Below are positions 54,598 to 63,371 of a stretch of 64,000 nt of DNA, piece by piece (the stretch's first letter is position 1; each line of letters starts with the position of its first letter). The notes under the pieces were generated by a model that ran no database searches, was not told where the DNA came from, and was given only the letters and a program-made list of their open reading frames with translations. Origin of the DNA: Candidatus Scalindua sediminis (GTDB taxonomy: Bacteria > Planctomycetota > Brocadiia > Brocadiales > Scalinduaceae); NCBI GenBank assembly GCA_008636105.1, contig VSDH01000003.1, positions 1 through 64,000 on the forward strand, read 5' to 3'. Made by a program: the position numbers and the translations under genes.

Positions 54598-54635
54598 AAG
54601 GGATTGCTTCGGCTAACGCCTCACAATGACAGGTG
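54555..54635. repeat. Dispersed repeat unit (TCATTGCGAG ... CTCACAATGA)
   Basis: The words TCATTGCGAGTG, GCGAAGCAATC and GGATTGCTTCGGC, then CTCACAATGACA, form a large imperfect inverted repeat. It overlaps the 3' end of the lipoprotein gene. Confidence 0.6.
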
Positions 54636-54709
54636 TCGATTTGATATTGAATACATCACCGTTATTATGAAACCGTATACTTGGTGGAAAGACAGGGGAC
54701 TTATAGGAA

Positions 54710-56401
54710 ATGAAAAAGGTAAGCATTTATTTAGTATTAATATTGGTAACAGTGTTTAGTGTTATTTACCAGTGTGTTGCACAGGTCGGTTTTGATATAG
54801 AACCAGCGGATAATTATCGGCCTCAGGTCTTTCTAACTAAAGAAGAGGCATTGATAAAGGTGTTTCCGGATTGTGATGAAATCGTATATGACGAGATAAT
54901 CCTTACAGATGAAGAAAAGAACCGGGTTCAGGATAGACTTAAACGGAAGATATTCGAAGATAGTTTTATCACCTACATAGGTATTGATTCCGGCAAGGTG
55001 GTGGGATATGCATTAATTACCGAGGAGATTGGCAAGTTCCATCCTTACACGTTCATAGTGTCTGTAAATCCGAAGGGTAAGATCAGGGATATAGCCGTAC
55101 TCACTTACCGTGAAAGCAGAGGAGGTGAAGTTGCACATAAGAGATTCCTTCACCAGTTTAAGGGCAAGTCCCTTAAGAATCCAATAAGGATTAATAGGGA
55201 CATTATTAATATTACCGGGGCGACGATGTCTGTCGTTACCATGTGTACAGGCGTGAAGAAGGTACTTGCCGTGGTTGAAGAATTTTATCTAAGTGGTAAA
55301 AGGACTGTCGAGATTGTTTCCTTAAAAAGAGTGGAGTTTAGCAACGAGGAGTCAGAGGAAGAATTGGAATTGTTCAAAAAGGCGATACTAAGCATGGGAA
55401 CCGTCTTTGAAGTCTCTGTCTACGCATCAGATAAAAATAGAGTTGAAAAGGCATTCAATGATGTCCTTAAAGAAGTAAACAGGCTCGATTATTTGATGAG
55501 CAATTACAAAGAGGAGAGTGAACTCTCAAAAATTAATAAGAATGCTGCATCCGAACCAACTTATTGTGACAATGAGCTTGCTTACATAATAGAAGAATCA
55601 TTAAAGTACAGTGATATTACTGATGGTGCTTTTGATATTACAATAGGCCCTCTTATGAAAAAGTGGGGATTTTTTAAGGGACAGGGGAAAATTCCAGATA
55701 AACCAGATAAAGAAGAATTAGAATCAGTACTCGAATCGGTCTCTTATAAAAACATTATTATTGAAGAAGAAATGAAAAAATCATTATTCAGAGACCCGAG
55801 TATCGTAAAGACAGTATTCTTCAAGAATCCCGGGACTCAGATTGATTTGGGTGGCATTGGAAAAGGCTATGCAGTTGACATGGCAACAAGGATACTTAAA
55901 GGGAACAGGATAAAGTCGGCATTGATAAACTTTGCGGGAAATATTTACGCCTATGGCACACCACCTGGGAAGGAATCATGGGTTATAGGTTTACAACATC
56001 CCCGCAAGAGTGAGGGCATTCTCAGCTCGTTCGAGGTTAAAGACAAAGCTGTATCTACCTCTGGCGATTACGAGAAATTTTTTATAATCAATGGAAAAAG
56101 ATATTCACACATAATAGACCCAGGGACTGGCAATCCTGTTAAGGACATCGTAAGCGTAACAATAGTTGCGGATAATGCAACCAGGGCAGATGCGCTTTCT
56201 ACAGGTGTTTTCGTCTTGGGACTGGACAAAGGCATGGAGCTCATTGAAAATCTTCCTGATATCGAAGGCATCATTATTTACGAACGTAATAATTCAGACC
56301 TGAAAATCAAGATCTCGAGTGGCTTGAAAGGTCTTTTAAAAGACAATATCAAAGAATCCCAGAAAGGACCAGAAACAAACGCAATCATGAAAGGTAGTTA
56401 A
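54710..56401 (+). CDS. FMN_bind domain fused to ApbE FAD:protein FMN transferase
   Basis: 563 residues. A signal peptide (about 1-24) is followed by a FMN-binding domain (about 85-195) with the flavinylation motif ending TGATMS; Thr172 is the likely FMN attachment. Then comes the ApbE domain (from about 220) with MGTVFEVSVYA, DGAFDITIGPLMKKWGF, IDLGGIGKGYAVD and the end SHIIDPGTG. ApbE moves FMN from FAD onto Thr of partner proteins. Here donor and acceptor are joined, so it may self-flavinylate and carry electrons outside the cytoplasm. Start by family fit; weak ribosome binding site. Confidence 0.92.
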   Translation: MKKVSIYLVLILVTVFSVIYQCVAQVGFDIEPADNYRPQVFLTKEEALIKVFPDCDEIVYDEIILTDEEKNRVQDRLKRKIFEDSFITYIGIDSGKVVGYALITEEIGKFHPYTFIVSVNPKGKIRDIAVLTYRESRGGEVAHKRFLHQFKGKSLKNPIRINRDIINITGATMSVVTMCTGVKKVLAVVEEFYLSGKRTVEIVSLKRVEFSNEESEEELELFKKAILSMGTVFEVSVYASDKNRVEKAFNDVLKEVNRLDYLMSNYKEESELSKINKNAASEPTYCDNELAYIIEESLKYSDITDGAFDITIGPLMKKWGFFKGQGKIPDKPDKEELESVLESVSYKNIIIEEEMKKSLFRDPSIVKTVFFKNPGTQIDLGGIGKGYAVDMATRILKGNRIKSALINFAGNIYAYGTPPGKESWVIGLQHPRKSEGILSSFEVKDKAVSTSGDYEKFFIINGKRYSHIIDPGTGNPVKDIVSVTIVADNATRADALSTGVFVLGLDKGMELIENLPDIEGIIIYERNNSDLKIKISSGLKGLLKDNIKESQKGPETNAIMKGS

Positions 56402-56439
56402 GGCTTTTCGAAAATGCTGGAAAGGATTGAAAGTGTTCT

Positions 56440-56462
56440 GTAGCGGAAACCTTTAGGTTTCC
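56440..56462 (+). repeat. REP-like hairpin with GTAG head
   Basis: GTAG, then GGAAACC-TTTA-GGTTTCC, nearly identical to the left half of the pair at 37599. Confidence 0.7.
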
Positions 56463-56618
56463 ACCAATACTCTAACTTACGTTAAAGTCAGAGAAGCTAA
56501 CCCTAACAATGACAACATACAAAAAGATATCTTGAATCTAAAACCTGTTAAAAGCCAAAAAGTTACTGCTGGTTTGCTTCCATTGCACTGCCTTTTTAGC
56601 CAATTATTTAAAATTAAT

Positions 56619-57578
56619 TTAATCTCTAAAGTGTTTAAAGGCTTCAATAAGATCATCAAATTTATTATTTATTGATGGTTGTATTTTTAAAAATTCCCAT
56701 GGCATGAGAATAGGGATTTCCTTTCCTGTAGTAACATTCCTCTGAAGCCAACGTCCTGATTGAAAAGCCAACTCAATCCTTGTTCCTCCAGCTGGTATTG
56801 TTTGAGATATGGCCAAATGCTCAATGCCGTTACCTGATACCTTCACGGCTGGGTACAAACCGCCAACAGACTCTATTCCCTTTTCTTGAATGAAATTTTG
56901 AATAACCTGTCGAAATTGTGAGCCTTCGACAAATGAGTTGCCAGGTTCTAAAGCCAGTATAGCGTCATGATAACGCGCAATTTCTTGAACAGAAGACTCT
57001 CCACTTCCTATTGCAGCAAACTGTAATGGATTATAAGGTATTATCTTAAAAGCAGGAGAAGCTAGGACATAAAGCATGCCTTGTGAAGTGCCTGGTATTT
57101 TCACCAATTTGAATCTATTTGAAGTTTTTAAAATTTCTATAAGAATACTTGGCATAAAGTTACGTTTGATAGGGCTTTTATCGAATCCAATATATTTAAC
57201 GAGATCTACTACGGCTTTTCTTTCAACTACATTTGGGCGACCTTTTAGAACCGATGCTACCATGAAATGTACTGTCCTATCACCGTATTGAGTCGTATAT
57301 TTCTTAAATTCATATTGAAAGAGCCTAGAGAACCAATTTGATAGGCTTATTGGATCAGTATGTTTACGATTTCTCAACTGTGTTATGAGTGTTTTTAAAA
57401 GGTAGGAAGCAACATCTATAGCTCCAACAAAACCAATCGCTGTATGTGGAAATAATGCAAAGACTTTTAAAACATTATCTGAATATACATCATCACCATT
57501 TTTTCGTTTAAAAGTAGCGCGGCAATCGGCAGCAAGTAGAACACCATCAAAAAGTGAACAGCCTGCAACAACGCTCAT
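56619..57578 (-). CDS. Proteasome-like Ntn-hydrolase with Ser as first mature residue
   Basis: 319 residues. After the initiator Met the protein begins SVVAGCSLFDGVLLAADCRAT, the exact pattern of proteasome and HslV beta subunits (TTVVGIxxxDGVVLAADxRAT), but with Ser as the candidate nucleophile. The Asp of AADCR and a Lys in DNVLKVFAL match the catalytic Asp and Lys positions. The later part is longer than HslV (about 180) and contains FAAIGSGESSVQEIARYHD-like features of the fold. No ATPase partner is seen. It could be a stand-alone protease; activity unproven. Confidence 0.7.
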   Translation of the reverse strand: MSVVAGCSLFDGVLLAADCRATFKRKNGDDVYSDNVLKVFALFPHTAIGFVGAIDVASYLLKTLITQLRNRKHTDPISLSNWFSRLFQYEFKKYTTQYGDRTVHFMVASVLKGRPNVVERKAVVDLVKYIGFDKSPIKRNFMPSILIEILKTSNRFKLVKIPGTSQGMLYVLASPAFKIIPYNPLQFAAIGSGESSVQEIARYHDAILALEPGNSFVEGSQFRQVIQNFIQEKGIESVGGLYPAVKVSGNGIEHLAISQTIPAGGTRIELAFQSGRWLQRNVTTGKEIPILMPWEFLKIQPSINNKFDDLIEAFKHFRD

Positions 57579-58122
57579 GGTAAATTCATTTTTAATGCAG
57601 GGTTAACAATTATTATACGAAATTCTTATTATTTACTTCTCAGACTAAGATAGCAACCGAGTCTATTAATAAACCAAATAATAAGTATACTATCTACTGT
57701 TTATCTTGATTAGTATAATAGTAAGGGTTGCGAAAATACAGAATTTATTTATTTGAATGTTTATGCCCATCTGCTTTAATATCTATGAAATAGCTCATTT
57801 CATGACGCTAGCTAAAATTGGAATAGTGGAAAAGTGAATTGACTTGGGTTATTATGGATTATGGAGTTAAGGTCATGCCAGAGGCAGATCTGCCTTCGGC
57901 ACGACTTTAGCCTTTTATATAAAACCCTTTACCCTGTGGAGTAGTCTGAGCCACTCAACAGGGTGAAGGGTAAATTCCTCAGAAATTAAGATGCGTTTGA
58001 TACGTGTAACCGTAAGACAAATGACGATTCGAGCTACGCAACCATATAAATAACAAGATGCCGAGAAGAAATTGGATTAGCTTTCTACTACACCTGAACT
58101 TTGGAATCAAGGATGTCTGATT
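57579..58122. other. Long intergenic stretch with palindromes
   Basis: About 545 bp. It holds GGCAGATCTGCC with GCC/GGC flanks (about 57885-57905) and a larger repeat pair around 57925-57980 (ACCCTTTACCCTGT against ACAGGGTGAAGGGT). No gene supported. It includes the divergent promoters of the Ntn gene and murD, which I cannot locate. Confidence 0.5.
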
Positions 58123-59628
58123 ATGAGTAAGAAGGTTGAGCTTAAAGGTTATTTTAAAAATAAAAGGGTAACAGTAATGGGATTGGGACTATTTGGTGGA
58201 GGTGTCGGTATTACTAAATTTCTTGTTTCTCAAGGTGCAGATGTAACGGTCACTGATTTAAAAAATGCCGATGAGCTATCACAATCTCTAAAATTGCTGG
58301 ATGATTTGCCAATTAAGTTTCGGCTTGGAAAACACCTTGATGAAGATTTCTCTGATATAGACCTGTTGATTATTAATCCTGCCGTACCGAACGATTCAAG
58401 ATTCTTACAAATAGCAAGAGATAACGATGTCTGCATCGATACGGAGCTGAATGTATTCTTTAAACTTTGTCCGGCACCGATTATGGGAGTTACCGGGAGT
58501 AATGGGAAAACCACAACGACATCATTGCTAGGAGAGATGTTAAAGGAGGGAGGAATTAATGCATGGGTTGGGGGCAATATAGGTATATCCTTACTGGAAC
58601 ACGTTGATGAGATAAAAACAGATGATGTGGTAGTTCTTGAGATATCAAGTTTTCAGCTCGACAACCTCAGCAAGATAAAGATGAGTCCATATATAAGTAT
58701 AGTAACTAATATAGCCCCAAATCATCTTGACAGACATAAGAATCTAGCGGACTATATTGATGCAAAGAAGGCCATTATTCGCTATCAAAAGAAAGATAGC
58801 TATGCAGTACTGAATTATGACGATCCGATATTGAGAAAATGGGAAAGTGAATGTAAGAGCAACGTCCTATGGTTTAGTGTGGAGAAAGATTTGAAACAGG
58901 GGGTTTTCCTTTGCAATAATCAAATTATTATTGATTATGATTCAAAGAGAAATGTTATTCCTTGCCTATCACAAGTCAAGATAAGAGGCATGCATAACAT
59001 ACAAAACATAATGGCGGCGGTATGTGCAGCAAACGTAATGCGTGCAGATGTTGAAGGTATTAAGAATGCCATTATAAATTTTCAAGGAATAGAACACAGA
59101 CTGGAATTCGTATCCACTATTGATGGTGTGCAGTATTACAACGACTCAAAGGCTACAACACCAGAAGCCGCAATCGCGGGAATAAGGGCTTTTAGTAGCT
59201 CAATAGAATCTACTCAATATCAAGCGGGAAGCGCCATTAAATGCGGACAAAAAGACCACCCCTCCTCCCCTCCTTCTAAAGGAGGGGATAAAGGGGAGGT
59301 AATCTTAATCGCAGGGGGTTATGATAAGGAAGTCAGTCTAAACCAGTTCGCACAGGAATGTGTAAAAAACACAAAATGTGTGATCCTGATTGGAAAGACG
59401 TCTAAAAACATACAGAAGCTCATTCAAAACTTTAAGGGCGAAAAAACAATACCAGAGGTTTATTTGGCAACGTCCCTTGATGAGTCGGTCCGAAAGGCAT
59501 CTTCAGTTGCTGAAACTGGAGATATTGTTTTACTGTCTCCAGCATGCGCCAGTTACGATATGTTTTCAAACTATGAAGAAAGAGGAAAAAGATTTAAAGA
59601 ACTCGTTGCACAGTTGGAATGTTTATAG
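58123..59628 (+). CDS. murD: UDP-N-acetylmuramoyl-L-alanine--D-glutamate ligase with an in-frame insert
   Basis: 501 residues. Mur ligase motifs GVTGSNGKTTTTSLL, EISSFQLD, APNHLDRH and YNDSKATTPEA are intact. Between FSSSI... (about residue 360) and VILIAGGYDKEV (about 391) there are roughly 30 residues not expected in MurD. They are encoded by a palindromic repeat with CCCCTCCTT/AAGGAGGGG arms, and the frame is kept. MurD adds D-Glu to the peptidoglycan precursor, so the cell makes at least part of this pathway. No ribosome binding site of strength. Confidence 0.93.
   Translation: MSKKVELKGYFKNKRVTVMGLGLFGGGVGITKFLVSQGADVTVTDLKNADELSQSLKLLDDLPIKFRLGKHLDEDFSDIDLLIINPAVPNDSRFLQIARDNDVCIDTELNVFFKLCPAPIMGVTGSNGKTTTTSLLGEMLKEGGINAWVGGNIGISLLEHVDEIKTDDVVVLEISSFQLDNLSKIKMSPYISIVTNIAPNHLDRHKNLADYIDAKKAIIRYQKKDSYAVLNYDDPILRKWESECKSNVLWFSVEKDLKQGVFLCNNQIIIDYDSKRNVIPCLSQVKIRGMHNIQNIMAAVCAANVMRADVEGIKNAIINFQGIEHRLEFVSTIDGVQYYNDSKATTPEAAIAGIRAFSSSIESTQYQAGSAIKCGQKDHPSSPPSKGGDKGEVILIAGGYDKEVSLNQFAQECVKNTKCVILIGKTSKNIQKLIQNFKGEKTIPEVYLATSLDESVRKASSVAETGDIVLLSPACASYDMFSNYEERGKRFKELVAQLECL
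59257..59299. repeat. Palindromic repeat inserted in frame inside murD
   Basis: CCCCTCCTT-CTA-AAGGAGGGG (59267-59287) within outer CCCCTCC / GGGGAGG. It has the same word set as the intergenic palindromes at 22082 and 62520. The encoded peptide is DHPSSPPSKGGDKGE. Confidence 0.8.
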
Positions 59629-60156
59629 TTCCACGGGGTTCACCATCTAACATAGGCTCATTGAACTGGGGCAATTCAATTTTTTAATTTTGACACGAAA
59701 ATAGATTCCCGATCCCTGCCCGACGGCAGGCGGGGAAGTCGGGAATGACAGATTGTTACATTATATATTGTTCCTGCAACTTCACTTATCTGTCATTCCC
59801 ATGGTATTGTCCCCATGGCAAGCCCGTCCGAACGGATTTATCCGGGCGGGCAAACAGGGAATCTAGAATTTTCATAAGAAATTAGTAATATCGAATAAAG
59901 AATGTCGAATTATGAATAACGAGATAATTAGAATCTAAATTGAGCGATTTTATATTTCGTATCAATGTAGCCGCAGGCTTTAGCCTGCGTTTCACCATCA
60001 TCTGATGAGTTTAAGACAATTTCATGTAAGTTACGCAACCTGAAGGTTGCGGCTACAAAAGTCTCTCAATTTAGGTAGAAAATATGATTTGAACAATCTT
60101 CCGTGTTCGACAGTAGAACTGTCGAACAGTAAGGTTGAGGTAAAATTACAAGAATT
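59629..60156. other. Intergenic repeat-rich stretch
   Basis: About 530 bp. Palindromes include TCCCGA...TCGGGA with CCTGCC/GGCAGG (59705-59750), CCCGTCCG/CGGGCGGG (59823-59850), the REP-like pair at 59966-60057, and GTTCGACAGTAGAACTGTCG (60105-60125). No gene is supported. Confidence 0.6.
59966..60057. repeat. REP-like hairpin pair with GTAG heads
   Basis: TGTAGCCGC at the left and GCGGCTACA at the right. Each has its own hairpin (GCAGGC-TTTA-GCCTGC, and GCAACC-TGAA-GGTTGC). The arrangement is as in BIMEs. The GTAG head is shared with the RAYT-flanking hairpins. Confidence 0.75.
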
Positions 60157-61506
60157 ATGACTAAAATAACTGATGAACATTTACTTAAAGAAACTGCGAT
60201 AGATATAGTCAAGCGTCTCAGGGAAAAGGGGCACAGCGCATTGTTTGCAGGTGGTTGTGTTCGTGATATGCTGATGGGTAGCGTACCGGAGGATTACGAC
60301 ATTGCTACAGACGCTCACCCCAAAGATATTATAAATATGTTCAAAAAGACTATCCCGATAGGTGTACAATACGGAGTTGTTTTGGTAATAGAGAATGATT
60401 TTCAATTCGAGGTGGCTACGTTCAGGTCTGACGGAACATATTCCGATGGTCGCCATCCTGATACAGTAACATTCAGTGACGCAAAGGGTGATGCATTGAG
60501 ACGTGATTTTACCATAAATGGTATGTTCTACGACCCGGTTGAAAATAAATGCCTCGATTATGTTGGAGGTATGAACGATATAAAGGCGCACCTTATCAGG
60601 GCTGTTGGCAACCCATTTGAGAGGTTCAGCGAAGACCGGTTACGTATGATAAGGGCTGTTCGTTTTGCATGCAGATTTAACTATGAAATTGAAAAACAAA
60701 CAGCAGAAGCCATAAGGAAACTTCATGATAAGGTTTTGTCTGTAAGTGCAGAGAGAATTAAAGAAGAGCTCGAAAAGATATTAACAGGCCCTAATCCACA
60801 TACAGGTATCAAAATGATGGACGAACTTAATCTCCTGAACGAAATCCTCCCAGAGGTAACAACTATGAAGGGCGTAAGGCAACCCGATAACTTCCATCCG
60901 GAAGGTGATGTGTTTACGCATACGTTGCTTGCGTTATCAGAGTTGGACGCCTCTCGAAAGTCTACTGGTTTCCATGGCGAGTGGGAGTTGGCTATGGCAA
61001 CACTCCTTCATGATATTGGTAAACCCGTAACCTTTGAGATTGCAGACCGCATAAGATTCACTAATCATGATAATGTTGGTGCTGAAATGGCTGAAAAGAT
61101 ATGCGAGCGTTTAAGGATGTCAAATGCGGAAAAGGAACGCATAACGTGGCTGGTAAAAAGACATTTGTATTTAAGGAATGCACAGAAGATGAGGATAGGT
61201 AAGCTTAAGAGGCTCTTTGCTCATGAAGGATATCCCGAACTTGCAGAGTTATACAGGGTAGATTCTCTTTCAAGTACTGGAAACCTGGATGATTATGTGT
61301 TTTGTCAGGAGATGTTTGAAAAGCTGCAAGAAGAGGAAATAAAACCCGAACCTATTATTACGGGCCATGATTTAATAGCATTGGGACTTAAACCAGGCCC
61401 AGCCTTCTCAAAGATATTAGACACAATAAAGGACGAACAGTTAGAAGAAAAGATTAAGACAAAAGAACAGGCAATAAAAAGGGCAAAGGAACTTGCGAAC
61501 CTCTAA
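60157..61506 (+). CDS. cca: CCA-adding / poly(A) polymerase-type nucleotidyltransferase with HD domain
   Basis: 449 residues. The class II nucleotidyltransferase head has LFAGGCVRDMLMG and the catalytic EDYDIATDA, then RRDFTINGMFYD and RMIRAVRFACRF. The C-terminal HD domain has LLHDIGKPVTF. It adds CCA to tRNAs; the tRNA-Asn in this window lacks an encoded CCA. Some members polymerise A instead, and the two cannot be separated by eye. A hairpin-rich region precedes it. Confidence 0.93.
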   Translation: MTKITDEHLLKETAIDIVKRLREKGHSALFAGGCVRDMLMGSVPEDYDIATDAHPKDIINMFKKTIPIGVQYGVVLVIENDFQFEVATFRSDGTYSDGRHPDTVTFSDAKGDALRRDFTINGMFYDPVENKCLDYVGGMNDIKAHLIRAVGNPFERFSEDRLRMIRAVRFACRFNYEIEKQTAEAIRKLHDKVLSVSAERIKEELEKILTGPNPHTGIKMMDELNLLNEILPEVTTMKGVRQPDNFHPEGDVFTHTLLALSELDASRKSTGFHGEWELAMATLLHDIGKPVTFEIADRIRFTNHDNVGAEMAEKICERLRMSNAEKERITWLVKRHLYLRNAQKMRIGKLKRLFAHEGYPELAELYRVDSLSSTGNLDDYVFCQEMFEKLQEEEIKPEPIITGHDLIALGLKPGPAFSKILDTIKDEQLEEKIKTKEQAIKRAKELANL

Positions 61507-61540
61507 TTCTTTCTAAGGAAAGTCCAAAGGGAAAAACAAA

Positions 61541-62506
61541 GTGGCAAATCTAAATAAAGTATCACTAGTAAAATGCACAAGCTATTCTCAAGAAGAAGTG
61601 AGTGATGCAATTGATAGAACTTTTTCTTTCTTCGGTGGGATTGAGAACATTATTCACAAAAGATCAAGGGTTCTCCTGAAACCAAATTTCTTAAAAGAAA
61701 GTAAACCGAGAAAATGTGTGATTACGCACCCGGTTGTGGTAGAAACGGTGGCAAGAAAAGTCCTTGAAGCAGGGGCAACGCCAATCATAGGAGATAGCCC
61801 TGCCTTTGGTTCTATAAAAAAGATAACCAGACGCATAGGACTGGATAAGGTTGCTGAAAAGATGGGTATCAATATAATCGAACTGGATAAACCCCGAAGG
61901 GTATCTGTCAATTGTGGAGGTAAGGAATTTTCTCTAACTGTATCAGGCAAGGCCCTGGATGTTGATGCCATAATCAACCTTCCCAAGTTAAAGGCCCATG
62001 ACCAGTTGCTCTTCACGGCTGGTGTCAAAAACCTGTATGGATGCGTTAGCGGTAAACGAAAGGTATGGCGACATTTCAAGGCAGGAAATAATCTGGACTG
62101 GTATGCAGATATGCTAATCGCCAATTACCAGTTGGTTAAACCATCATTCACCATCGTTGATGGTATTATGGCTATGGAAAAGAAAGGGCCTTCAGGAGGT
62201 TTACCCAAGGAGGTTTCACTGATTGTCGGTGGAATAGATGGTATCGCAATAGATAGAGTAGTTGCAGAACTGCTTTCGGCTAATCCAGAAGACGTTCCCA
62301 TACTCAGAGCCGCAAGAAGATTACGTGTAGGTGAACAGGATCTATCAAAGATAGAGATAGCCGGTGAAGAATTGTCTTCTGTTAAACCACACGATTTTAT
62401 CCTCCCGGAACTATCACCGATAGGCTTTGATATCTTTCGAGTCATAAAGAGTGTTATCAAACACCTGTGGCTGAAGTCTGTGGGTAAACCACAACTACAA
62501 AAATAA
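61541..62506 (+). CDS. DUF362-family protein
   Basis: 321 residues. Family segments are VLLKPNFLKESKPRKCVITHPVVVE in part, IGDSPAFGS, INLPKLKAHDQLLFTAGVKNLYG and IVDGIMAMEKKGPSGG. DUF362 proteins are iron-sulfur or metal-related proteins common in anaerobes, with unclear function. The ferredoxin tail found in some members is missing. GTG start with AAAGGGAAAAAC upstream. It lies 34 bases after cca. Confidence 0.87.
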   Translation: MANLNKVSLVKCTSYSQEEVSDAIDRTFSFFGGIENIIHKRSRVLLKPNFLKESKPRKCVITHPVVVETVARKVLEAGATPIIGDSPAFGSIKKITRRIGLDKVAEKMGINIIELDKPRRVSVNCGGKEFSLTVSGKALDVDAIINLPKLKAHDQLLFTAGVKNLYGCVSGKRKVWRHFKAGNNLDWYADMLIANYQLVKPSFTIVDGIMAMEKKGPSGGLPKEVSLIVGGIDGIAIDRVVAELLSANPEDVPILRAARRLRVGEQDLSKIEIAGEELSSVKPHDFILPELSPIGFDIFRVIKSVIKHLWLKSVGKPQLQK

Positions 62507-62519
62507 ATTTTTCCCCTGG

Positions 62520-62560
62520 AAATCCTCATATCCTCCTTTGGCAAAGGGGGAAAAAGTGGG
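62520..62560. repeat. Palindrome CCTCCTTTGGCAAAGGGGG
   Basis: A short intergenic palindrome of the CCTCC/GGAGG family, related to those at 22082 and inside murD. Confidence 0.6.
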
Positions 62561-62633
62561 ATTGTATTTTTCTTTCTTTTTCGTACCAACTTATCCAATA
62601 TAAACGTTTCATAAAACCATCATCTATTCAAAA

Positions 62634-63353
62634 ATGCCCAGAGTTGCAGTTGCTCAAATCAAGGTTATAGATAATGTAGAAAAAAATTCACAGCAGATAT
62701 TAAAATTTATAGATAAAGCATTTAATAGAAAAGCTGACATCGTGTGTTTTCCTGAAACATGCCTGAATCCAGACCATGAAAATGTTTTAGATGTATCTGG
62801 TCATATAAAGGAAATACGCGAGAGATGTCGTAAGAAGTCAATTTATTGCATCTTCGGCTCATACATAAAGTCAGGCAAAAAAATCTTTAATACAGTCTTC
62901 TTAATTGATAGGTCCGGGAGGATTTTGTATAAATATAAAAAAGTACATCTGTGGAAATCTGAATCTGAAGATGTATCACCCGGGAAAACAAATAAAGTAA
63001 TTGAAACTGATTTTGGAAAGATTGGTATAATTAATTGTTGGGACTTTGCCTTTCCTGAATTTGTAAGAAACCTGTCTAAAAAAGGTGCAAAGATTATCTT
63101 CTGCCCATCATATTTAGTTGACTACGAAAAAGATGAAGAACTTTTAAGAAAGATTCCACTGGTAAGGGCATTTGAAAATATGTCTTACTATATTTCTTGC
63201 GATGCTTACACAGATGAGACACTTTCAGAAAGTTACATATGCCATCCATTAAGGACGTTAAAGATAATTAAGAAGAAAGAAGGAATTATGTTTGAAGACC
63301 TGAATTTGAAAGAGATTGATTCACTGAGAAAATATTATGATCTTCCAAAGTAG
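62634..63353 (+). CDS. Carbon-nitrogen hydrolase (nitrilase superfamily)
   Basis: 239 residues. The Glu-Lys-Cys triad is complete: Glu in CFPETCLNPD, Lys in YKYKKVHLW and Cys in IINCWDFAFPE. Such enzymes hydrolyse amides such as omega-amides, N-carbamoyl compounds or ammonia-releasing substrates. It is somewhat shorter than usual (about 260-280). The aminotransferase gene 18 bases downstream suggests amino acid or polyamine metabolism. No strong ribosome binding site. Confidence 0.88.
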   Translation: MPRVAVAQIKVIDNVEKNSQQILKFIDKAFNRKADIVCFPETCLNPDHENVLDVSGHIKEIRERCRKKSIYCIFGSYIKSGKKIFNTVFLIDRSGRILYKYKKVHLWKSESEDVSPGKTNKVIETDFGKIGIINCWDFAFPEFVRNLSKKGAKIIFCPSYLVDYEKDEELLRKIPLVRAFENMSYYISCDAYTDETLSESYICHPLRTLKIIKKKEGIMFEDLNLKEIDSLRKYYDLPK

Positions 63354-63371
63354 ATTTAAATTGATATCACT

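Noticed and set aside
62125-62598. 157-codon frame opposite the DUF362 gene
   Set aside because: Antisense to a clear family protein and rich in Ser/Pro as expected for a shadow frame.
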